DNA of 36,980 nucleotides from Caldiserica bacterium UBA4822 (GTDB taxonomy: Bacteria > Caldisericota > Caldisericia > Cryosericales > Cryosericaceae), in the NCBI GenBank assembly GCA_002402295.1, contig DHFO01000008.1, positions 1-36,980 on the forward strand. Reading direction: 5' to 3'. The position numbers and the translations under genes are program-made. Below are positions 31,838 through 36,980 of this stretch, piece by piece. Every line of letters begins with the position of its first letter. Positions within the stretch are counted from its first letter, which is position 1. The notes under the pieces are model-generated. The model searched no databases. It saw only the letters and a program-made list of their open reading frames with translations, and was not told where the DNA came from.

Positions 31838-31845
31838 GATATCCT
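31817..31845 (+). promoter_or_regulatory. Promoter of the M18 aminopeptidase gene
   Basis: TTGAAT (31817-31822) and TATCCT (31840-31845) are separated by 17 bp. The start of transcription would be near 31852, with ACGGAGGTG just before the GTG start. Confidence 0.55.
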
Positions 31846-31873
31846 GTTTGCCTGAGCCACACGGAGGTGTAAC

Positions 31874-33271
31874 GTGAAAAAGGGATCCGAAACCGAATTG
31901 AACGGAAGATCTGCCTGGAATCTCATCGACCGCGACGCAGCGGAGACACTTGCGACTGAATACATGTCTGTGATCAGCGATGCGAAGACCGAACGTGAGT
32001 TTGTGCAGTCTGCCGTTGTTGTGGCGCAGGCGGCTGGATACAAACCTGCGGATGCTCTCTCTGCGGCTGCCCTGCCATCCGGCGGGAAACTCATCTTTGT
32101 CAATCGCGGCAAGAACGCCGTGGTCGTGCGTCTTGGCCGGAAACCGATGTCCGATGGCGTCAACATCGTGGCTGCTCACGTCGATGCTCCACGTATCGAT
32201 ATCAAGCAGAATCCCTTGTTCGAGAGTACTGGGCTTGGCTTGTTTCAGACACACTACTACGGGGGCATCAAGAAATATCAGTGGGTGACCATTCCACTCG
32301 CGCTCCATGGCGTTATCTATGACAAGAACGGGAGCAAGCTCGAGCTTCACATCGGAGAGACCCCGTCGGACCCGGTGTTCAACATTTCCGACATTCTTCC
32401 TCATCTGGGACAGGCACAAGCCGAGAAGAAGCTCGGCGAGGCAATTCCAGGGGAGGCTCTGGACGTCATTGTCGGCCATGTTCCGATGGACGCAGACGGC
32501 GACAAGACTCCCGTGCGCACGTCGGTGCTTCGGACACTCGCCAAACAGTTCAGCATTGACGAACGGGCATTTGCCGCGTCTGAGCTTGAGTTTGTGCCAG
32601 CGATGAAACCCAGGGAGGTGGGGTTTGATCGCGGGCTTATGCTCGCTTATGGTCATGACGACCGCATCTGCGCTTATACCGCGCTGCGGGCACTTCTCGA
32701 CCAGAAACAGGTGCCCGAACGCACTGAGATTGTCTTCCTTGCGGACAAGGAGGAAATCGGCAGCGATGGCGATACTGGCATGCAGAGCGAGTTTCTCGAG
32801 CTCGTCCTGGAAAAACTACTTGAGGACTCAGTGGCCGCCACGACATGCCGGAAGGTGTTCTGGAAGTCTGTCGCGCTCAGCGCGGATGTCGATGCCGGCC
32901 TGGACCCCAATTACTTGGACCTCTTCGAAGCCGCTAATGCTGCTACTGTCGGCAACGGTATTGTGGTAACGAAGTTCACCGGTTCGCGGGGTAAGTCGTC
33001 TGCCAACGATGCATCAGCCGAGACGCTCCACAAAGTGCTGACCATTCTTGACGGTGCCCACGTGCCGTGGCAGGTGGCAGAGATGGGGAAGGTCGATATC
33101 GGGGGTGGAGGCACAGTTGCCAAGTTCCTTTCCAAGCGCGGAATCGAGACACTCGACGCTGGCCCCGCTCTGCTGTCCATGCATGCGCCTGGGGAGCTGG
33201 CGAGCAAGGCGGACCTTTACGCCTGCTATCTCGCATATAAGGCATTCCTGGAGAAAGCGCGCGCATCCTGA
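31874..33271 (+). CDS. M18 family metalloaminopeptidase
   Basis: M18 peptidases are cytosolic, dodecameric, dinuclear-metal aminopeptidases that prefer acidic or neutral N-terminal residues. The 465-residue protein shows the metal and catalytic motifs AAHVDAPRID, LADKEEIGSDGDTG, SADVDAGLDPNY and a late SMHAPGELASKADL. Its length is typical of the bacterial form (about 430-470). The GTG start has GGAGG at 6 nt. It is divergent from the DUF4388 operon and followed by the rpsF promoter, so it seems monocistronic. Substrate preference is not deducible. Confidence 0.94.
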   Translation: MKKGSETELNGRSAWNLIDRDAAETLATEYMSVISDAKTEREFVQSAVVVAQAAGYKPADALSAAALPSGGKLIFVNRGKNAVVVRLGRKPMSDGVNIVAAHVDAPRIDIKQNPLFESTGLGLFQTHYYGGIKKYQWVTIPLALHGVIYDKNGSKLELHIGETPSDPVFNISDILPHLGQAQAEKKLGEAIPGEALDVIVGHVPMDADGDKTPVRTSVLRTLAKQFSIDERAFAASELEFVPAMKPREVGFDRGLMLAYGHDDRICAYTALRALLDQKQVPERTEIVFLADKEEIGSDGDTGMQSEFLELVLEKLLEDSVAATTCRKVFWKSVALSADVDAGLDPNYLDLFEAANAATVGNGIVVTKFTGSRGKSSANDASAETLHKVLTILDGAHVPWQVAEMGKVDIGGGGTVAKFLSKRGIETLDAGPALLSMHAPGELASKADLYACYLAYKAFLEKARAS

Positions 33272-33298
33272 CGGTGCTGGTGTGAACGCGGGCCGCTG

Positions 33299-33326
33299 TT
33301 GAACGCAGCCGAGTCCTGCGTATACT
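33299..33326 (+). promoter_or_regulatory. Promoter of the rpsF-ssb-rpsR-rplI-dnaB operon
   Basis: TTGAAC (33299-33304) and TATACT (33321-33326) are 16 bp apart. Transcription would begin near 33332. Confidence 0.75.
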
Positions 33327-33339
33327 AACAATGCTCTCT

Positions 33340-33360
33340 GCCGTCGCGAGGACGGCCGAA
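33340..33360 (+). promoter_or_regulatory. Candidate S6:S18 autoregulatory hairpin in the rpsF leader
   Basis: The short leader contains GCCGTC-GCGAG-GACGGC (33340-33356), followed by CGAAA. It resembles the 16S rRNA segment near position 720 (CCGGTGGCGAAGGCGGCC) bound by S6 and S18, and the published rpsF leader motif has a conserved CCG beside a hairpin. The match is by eye. Confidence 0.45.
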
Positions 33361-33384
33361 ATCTTAGACCAAAGGGAGGAACTT

Positions 33385-33780
33385 TTGAGAGAGTTTGAGC
33401 TCATGTATGTGGTGGACGGAACCATGCCGGAGGAAGAGGCGGCAAAGGTGGCCGAGGGTGTGCAGTCCTTTGTCTCGTCCCATGGTACGGTCGTCAAGGT
33501 TGACCCGTGGGGTCGTCGTCGGCTCGCGTATCCGATCAAGAAGAAGCAGGACGGATACTACTGGGTTGTCGCCTTCGAGGTGGAGCCTGAGGCGGTTGAT
33601 GTTCTGAAGCAGCAGCTACGCGTGAACGAGAGTATCCTACGCTGGATGGTGACCCGGGTTGAGCATCGCAGGGCACGCAAGGTGGCTGCGGAGCCGGAGG
33701 TGCAGCAGACCCTGATAGCCGAGGCTGCTCCAGCGGTTCAACAGGAATCCCCTACAGCGGCTCCCCAGCCGGAAGCCTAG
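33385..33780 (+). CDS. rpsF: 30S ribosomal protein S6, TTG start
   Basis: This 131-residue S6 begins REFELMYVVDGT. It contains VVKVDPWGRRRLAYPIKKKQDGYYWVV and RVNESILRWMVTRVE, with an Ala/Glu/Gln/Pro-rich tail of about 30 residues. The chosen TTG at 33385 follows AAAGGGAGG by 5 nt and gives the canonical N-terminus. The in-frame ATG at 33331 lies at or before the predicted transcription start and is rejected. Confidence 0.93.
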   Translation: MREFELMYVVDGTMPEEEAAKVAEGVQSFVSSHGTVVKVDPWGRRRLAYPIKKKQDGYYWVVAFEVEPEAVDVLKQQLRVNESILRWMVTRVEHRRARKVAAEPEVQQTLIAEAAPAVQQESPTAAPQPEA

Positions 33781-33783
33781 AAC

Positions 33784-34257
33784 ATGAACGACATCAACCA
33801 GGTTGTTCTAACCGGACGCGTCACCAGGGATCCCGATATCCGGTACACGCCGACGGGCAAGAAGACTGCCCGGCTGGGTCTGGCTGTCAACCGGAGCTGG
33901 AACGCATCCAAGGACCCTTCTGCGAAGGATTGGAAGGAAGAGACCTTCTTTGTCGATGTCACTGCCTGGACCTTCGTCGCAGACAAGATCGAGAAGGCAG
34001 CAGAGAAGGGACTGCGAGTCCTGGTTACAGGCCGGCTCTCAATCAGGGAATACACTGCGAATGACGGGACACGGAAGCGGGCGACAGAGATTGTCGCGTC
34101 ATCGTTCGAGGTCATCGGCGCTCCCCAGAACCATCAATCCGCGGGCAGGCCCGGCGAGGCTCTTGGAGAAGATGACCTGCTTGGGGATTTCGATGTTCCC
34201 GAAGGTTCTCTGCAACAGGGTTCCGAGTCGGATGATCACGACGTTCCATTCAACTGA
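33784..34257 (+). CDS. ssb: Single-stranded DNA-binding protein
   Basis: This 157-residue SSB has an OB fold at about 1-112: INQVVLTGRVTRDPDIRYTPTGK, RLGLAVNR, ETFFVDVTAWTFVADK and LRVLVTGRLSIREY. A flexible linker and an acidic C-terminal tip DDHDVPFN follow, equivalent to the DDDIPF protein-interaction peptide. It lies 3 nt after rpsF, in the common rpsF-ssb-rpsR order, with an ATG start. Confidence 0.96.
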   Translation: MNDINQVVLTGRVTRDPDIRYTPTGKKTARLGLAVNRSWNASKDPSAKDWKEETFFVDVTAWTFVADKIEKAAEKGLRVLVTGRLSIREYTANDGTRKRATEIVASSFEVIGAPQNHQSAGRPGEALGEDDLLGDFDVPEGSLQQGSESDDHDVPFN

Positions 34258-34276
34258 GATGAAGGAGTAAACCAGT

Positions 34277-34546
34277 ATGGCAAACGCACCAGTCAGGAAG
34301 CCGGCCAGAGCCGGGAAGAAGAAGTCGTTTTACTTTAGGGCACGCAAGAAGTTCTGCCCGTTCTGCGCAGACAAGACTGATATCATTGACTACAAGGACG
34401 CTGCACGTCTGCGCCGGTTCGTGAGCGACAAGGGCAAGATTCTGCCCCGTCGTGCAACGGGCGTGTGTGCGAAACACCAGCGAGCTCTGGCGTCTGCTGT
34501 CAAGAAAGCACGTGTGATGGCATTGCTGCCGTTCGTGAGCAGATAA
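34277..34546 (+). CDS. rpsR: 30S ribosomal protein S18
   Basis: This 89-residue S18 has KKFCPFCADKTDIIDYKDAARLRRFVSDKGKILPRRATGVCAKHQRAL. The CPFC and GVCAKH motifs indicate the zinc-binding form. AAGGAG precedes the ATG. It partners S6 in the ribosome and probably in leader control. Confidence 0.97.
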   Translation: MANAPVRKPARAGKKKSFYFRARKKFCPFCADKTDIIDYKDAARLRRFVSDKGKILPRRATGVCAKHQRALASAVKKARVMALLPFVSR

Positions 34547-34559
34547 GAGCAACCAGACC

Positions 34560-35015
34560 ATGGACAGGAAGGTGATTCTGCTTGCCGACGTCAAGGGTGT
34601 AGGCCACAAGAACGACGTGGTCAACGTGTCGGTTGGGTATGCGGCAAATTACCTTCTTCCCCGGGGCCTCGCCATAGATGCCACCCCGCAGAGACTCGCG
34701 GGTCTGGCAAAGCGCAAAGTTGCGCAGTTTCAGGAGAAGGACGCTGCTCTGGCCGGGGCCAGGGCGATTGCTGCAAAGCTGGAGGGGCAGACTGTTACTG
34801 TATACGCCAAAGCAACCCCACAGGGACGGCTCTATGGGGCTATCACTCGCGAGGAGGTCGTGGCGGCCCTTGCAAAACAGCTCGGCGTTGCAGTGGAGAA
34901 GAAAGCCGTGAGTATAGATGCACCGATCAAGGCACTGGGCGTCTACCAGGTCAGTCTCAGGCTTAATCCAGAGGTGATCGTGCCCCTTGCTGTGACAGTG
35001 GTGGAAGCTGTCTGA
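34560..35015 (+). CDS. rplI: 50S ribosomal protein L9
   Basis: This 151-residue L9 shows MDRKVILLADVKGVGHKNDVV, SVGYAANYLLPRGLAI, a long connecting helix (LAGLAKRKVAQFQEKD) and a C-terminal domain (KATPQGRLYGAITREEV, IKALGVYQV). It lies 13 nt after rpsR and 2 nt before dnaB. Confidence 0.97.
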   Translation: MDRKVILLADVKGVGHKNDVVNVSVGYAANYLLPRGLAIDATPQRLAGLAKRKVAQFQEKDAALAGARAIAAKLEGQTVTVYAKATPQGRLYGAITREEVVAALAKQLGVAVEKKAVSIDAPIKALGVYQVSLRLNPEVIVPLAVTVVEAV

Positions 35016-35017
35016 GG

Positions 35018-36424
35018 ATGCCCGAGCAGTCTGATTCACGACCTGAGGAAACACGCGAGGTGCGGGCGGCCGCAGCCGGAGGAGCTCCAGAGCCGGGCGC
35101 CGTCGTTCCTCCGTATGATATGGGAGCCGAGCAGTCCCTGCTCGGCTCTTTTATTGTGGACAACGCTACGGTTGACGAAGTCATGGATTACCTCAAGCCG
35201 GATGACTTCTACTTCGATGAACACGTTACCGTCTGTGACTGTATCTTCCGTTTGAGGGCCGCCAACAAGCCAGTCGACGTTGTTGTGCTCAGCAATGAAA
35301 TCAAGAATCGCGGTGACCTTGACCGCATAGGTGGCGTGGCCTACCTGGTCAAGTTGACCGAGCTGGTCCCGACGACGCAGAACGTCAAGTACTACGCCGA
35401 AATCGTCAAGGAGTGCTCTGTCAAGCGCAGTATCATCCGGGCTGGGCGTGACATCTATGAGCTGGGATTCTCACCCCTGGTCACGGCCATGGAGCTCATC
35501 GACCGCACGGAGCGGCTGGTCTATGATGCTTCGCAGGGTATCGTACGAGGCGACTTTCAGCCTCTTGAACGGATTCTTCCGAATACCTTACAGGTACTTG
35601 AGGAGAGGTATGATCACCGGGGTTCCATACGTGGCATAGCGACTGGCATCAAGAATCTCGACCTTCAGCTCGGCGGCCTTCAGCCGCAAGAACTGGTTGT
35701 CCTGGCTGCGCGGCCGAGCGTTGGCAAGACTTCCCTCGCCCTCAACGTTGCTGCCTACAATGCAGTTCGTCTCCACAAGCCGGTCGGGATTTTCAGTCTT
35801 GAGATGTCCCGCGAGCAGCTTGCTGAACGCGTTATCTCGTCGGAGGCCATGATCGAGGCGGACAAGTTGCGCTCGGGGTATTTGTCTCAGGAAGACTGGC
35901 AGGCGCTGACACAAGTCAGCAACAAGCTCGCAGAAGCCCCCCTCTTTATCGATGATACGGCAGGACTCACAGCCCTGGAAATCCGTGCAAAGGCAAAACG
36001 ACTTGCCGTTACTGCCCGTGTTCAACTCCTCATTGTCGATTACCTGCAGCTCGCGTCTTCCGGTGAAAAGGTCGAGAGCAGAGTGCTCGAGGTGGCGCAG
36101 ATTACCAGGATGCTGAAGAACCTGGCACGCGAGCTGAACGTTCCCATTATTGTCGTGTCGCAGCTGTCGCGCGACATCGAGAAGCGTGACCGCAAGAAGC
36201 CCCAGTTGTCGGACCTCCGCGAGAGCGGTGCAATTGAGCAGGATGCAGATATCGTCATCTTCCTCTACACAGACGAGTCGGTCGATACCGCCGAGGTCAA
36301 CACCAGGACACCGACGAATGCACTCGTCGCCAAACACAGAAATGGAAAGCAGGGCAACGTGAAGTTGATGTTCGACAAGCGCTATACCCGATTCGAGTCG
36401 TTGGACATGGTAGCCGAGGACTGA
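35018..36424 (+). CDS. dnaB: Replicative DNA helicase DnaB
   Basis: This 468-residue hexameric fork helicase has a 33-residue polar N-terminal extension and the primase-interacting N-terminal domain (MGAEQSLLGS from 35). The RecA-like domain carries Walker A ARPSVGKTS (231-239), FSLEMSREQL, LLIVDYLQL and VVSQLSRDIEKR. The end is AKHRNGKQGNVKLMFDKRYTRFE. It has no intein. It begins 2 nt after rplI. Codons 36-45 form an intrinsic-terminator-like hairpin (35124-35155). A RadA or KaiC-like protein is excluded by the DnaB N-domain. Confidence 0.97.
   Translation: MPEQSDSRPEETREVRAAAAGGAPEPGAVVPPYDMGAEQSLLGSFIVDNATVDEVMDYLKPDDFYFDEHVTVCDCIFRLRAANKPVDVVVLSNEIKNRGDLDRIGGVAYLVKLTELVPTTQNVKYYAEIVKECSVKRSIIRAGRDIYELGFSPLVTAMELIDRTERLVYDASQGIVRGDFQPLERILPNTLQVLEERYDHRGSIRGIATGIKNLDLQLGGLQPQELVVLAARPSVGKTSLALNVAAYNAVRLHKPVGIFSLEMSREQLAERVISSEAMIEADKLRSGYLSQEDWQALTQVSNKLAEAPLFIDDTAGLTALEIRAKAKRLAVTARVQLLIVDYLQLASSGEKVESRVLEVAQITRMLKNLARELNVPIIVVSQLSRDIEKRDRKKPQLSDLRESGAIEQDADIVIFLYTDESVDTAEVNTRTPTNALVAKHRNGKQGNVKLMFDKRYTRFESLDMVAED
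35124..35155 (+). terminator. Intragenic intrinsic-terminator-like hairpin inside dnaB
   Basis: A perfect 10-bp stem GAGCCGAGCA (35124-35133) / TGCTCGGCTC (35139-35148) with loop GTCCC is followed by TTTTATT. It lies about 107 nt into dnaB, in sense orientation. It looks like a textbook terminator, but it also encodes the conserved GAEQSLLGSFIV segment. Confidence 0.6.
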
Positions 36425-36449
36425 CGCGCCTGTCCGCTGACCGCAACTA

Positions 36450-36477
36450 TTGACGAGGAGCCGGTTCTCAGTAGAAT
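36450..36477 (+). promoter_or_regulatory. Promoter of the tRNA-Lys-Glu-Val cluster
   Basis: TTGACG (36450-36455) and TAGAAT (36472-36477) with a 16-bp spacer lie 12 nt before the tRNA-Lys 5' end. Confidence 0.75.
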
Positions 36478-36489
36478 AGAGCGGTGCGC

Positions 36490-36565
36490 GGGCCGTTAGC
36501 TCAGGTGGTAGAGCATCTGCCTTTTAAGCAGAGGGTCACAGGTCCGAGTCCTGTACGGCTCACCA
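36490..36565 (+). tRNA. tRNA-Lys (TTT anticodon)
   Basis: Acceptor GGGCCGT/ACGGCTC, D arm GCTC/GAGC, anticodon arm TCTGC-CTTTTAA-GCAGA, T arm ACAGG/CCTGT, discriminator A and encoded CCA. Confidence 0.97.
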
Positions 36566-36567
36566 AT

Positions 36568-36642
36568 GCCCTCGTAGTCTAATGGTCAGGACACGGCCCT
36601 TTCAAGGCTGCGATAGGAGTCCGATTCTCCTCGAGGGCACCA
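36568..36642 (+). tRNA. tRNA-Glu (TTC anticodon)
   Basis: Acceptor GCCCTCG/CGAGGGC, anticodon arm CGGCC-CTTTCAA-GGCTG, T arm AGGAG/CTCCT, discriminator A and encoded CCA. It starts 2 nt after tRNA-Lys, so the two share a transcript. Confidence 0.96.
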
Positions 36643-36649
36643 GAGATAT

Positions 36650-36724
36650 GGGCGGATGGCTCAGCGGTAGAGCACCTCCCTCACACGGAGGGGGTCGCAG
36701 GTTCGAACCCTGTTCCGCCCACCA
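36650..36724 (+). tRNA. tRNA-Val (CAC anticodon)
   Basis: Acceptor GGGCGGA/TCCGCCC, anticodon arm CCTCC-CTCACAC-GGAGG, T arm GCAGG/CCTGT, discriminator A and encoded CCA. TTTTT follows directly, as with the other tRNA-Val. Confidence 0.97.
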
Positions 36725-36788
36725 TTTTTCGGAGAGCCCTCACAACCAGCGTTTCTGAACCTGCAGGGCCGGGAACTCGGATGCATCC

Positions 36789-36815
36789 TTGACTTCTTGC
36801 AGAACGACGTATACT
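36789..36815 (+). promoter_or_regulatory. Promoter of the tRNA-Asp-Gly unit
   Basis: TTGACT (36789-36794) and TATACT (36810-36815), 15 bp apart, lie 10 nt before tRNA-Asp in the 101-nt gap after tRNA-Val. Nothing else is recognisable in that gap. Confidence 0.6.
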
Positions 36816-36825
36816 TGTATGGTAC

Positions 36826-36903
36826 GGGGTCGTGGTGTAGCTGGTCTAACACGCTGGCCTGTCACGCCGGAGACCACGGGTTCAAATCCCGTCGATCCCG
36901 CCA
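36826..36903 (+). tRNA. tRNA-Asp (GTC anticodon)
   Basis: Acceptor GGGGTCG/CGATCCC, D arm GTGT/ACAC, anticodon arm CTGGC-CTGTCAC-GCCGG, T arm ACGGG/CCCGT, discriminator G (the Asp identity base) and encoded CCA. Confidence 0.97.
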
Positions 36904-36905
36904 GA

Positions 36906-36980
36906 GCGGGAGTAGCTCAGGGGTAGAGCACTGCCTTGCCAAGGCAGGTGTCGCGGGTCCGAATCCCGTCTTCCGCTCCA
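36906..36980 (+). tRNA. tRNA-Gly (GCC anticodon)
   Basis: Acceptor GCGGGAG/CTTCCGC, D arm GCTC/GAGC, anticodon arm CTGCC-TTGCCAA-GGCAG, T arm GCGGG/CCCGT, discriminator T and encoded CCA, ending on the last base of the window. Confidence 0.97.

Noticed and set aside
33331..33384. rpsF start at ATG 33331
   Set aside because: It coincides with the predicted transcription start and would add 18 residues before a canonical S6 N-terminus; TTG 33385 has a strong ribosome site.
36661..36852. Minus-strand ORF over tRNA-Val(CAC)
   Set aside because: It is antisense to a clear tRNA and its promoter gap.
1..36980. CRISPR arrays, IS elements, prophage, integrase attachment sites
   Set aside because: No regular repeats, transposase or integrase motifs, or tRNA-end duplications were seen on reading both strands.

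Overview
The window is a compact, gene-dense bacterial chromosome segment. It is GC-rich by eye and contains almost only conserved housekeeping genes. I see no phage, insertion sequence, CRISPR array, rRNA or toxin-antitoxin locus. The lineage cannot be fixed from the sequence alone. Encoded 3' CCA on all seven tRNAs, a type-A-like RNase P RNA, a long DHH-CBS-nucleotidyltransferase CCA enzyme, an Asp23/FakA pair divergent from rpmB, and a DUF4388-Roadblock-MglA module suggest a deep-branching or candidate-phylum bacterium. A Caldisericota/Cryosericota-like lineage is a guess. Genes are packed with ATGA/GTGA overlaps and use ATG, GTG, TTG and, for infC, ATC starts.

Layout: (1) 1-11969, plus strand, one long run: mfd (3' end), mazG, a flippase-like membrane protein, deoB, recG, rsmD, pgpH, ybeY, a CBS/CorC membrane protein and tpiA. 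It ends at a 14-bp bidirectional terminator. (2) 12029-13441, minus strand: rnpB, a zinc-ribbon coiled-coil gene whose last 12 nt form one strand of the rnpB P1 helix, and a CAT-anticodon tRNA whose promoter overlaps the upstream stop codon. (3) 13438-20231, minus strand: asp23-like, fakA, punA, pdp and the CCA enzyme, listed in transcription order. (4) 20277-22573, plus strand: rpmB, mtnA and an OGG-family glycosylase, which converges on and overlaps nth (minus). (5) 23197-30163, plus strand: an unidentified leader or ncRNA interval, tRNA-Val and thrS, then infC-rpmI-rplT-dprA-trmFO-PflX-like radical SAM. The infC leader carries a terminator hairpin just before the Shine-Dalgarno sequence. 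(6) 30170-31782, minus strand: DUF4388, Roadblock and MglA-like GTPase. (7) 31817-36424, plus strand: M18 aminopeptidase, then rpsF-ssb-rpsR-rplI-dnaB, with an intrinsic-terminator-like hairpin inside dnaB. (8) 36450-36980: tRNA-Lys, Glu, Val, Asp and Gly.

Functional themes: nucleoside and methylthioadenosine salvage (PNP, Pdp, DeoB, MtnA), DNA repair and replication (Mfd, RecG, OGG, Nth, DprA, SSB, DnaB), translation and RNA maturation (IF3, ribosomal proteins, ThrS, RsmD, YbeY, TrmFO, RNase P, CCA enzyme), and signalling (PgpH, MglA/Roadblock). No wholly new multi-gene system is evident. The most interesting signals are regulatory or structural: the dnaB internal terminator, the infC leader with an ATC start, the CDS/rnpB P1 overlap, recurrent 16-bp promoter spacers, a PNP with Asp at the base-specificity position, and face-to-face overlapping promoters at 31810-31845.
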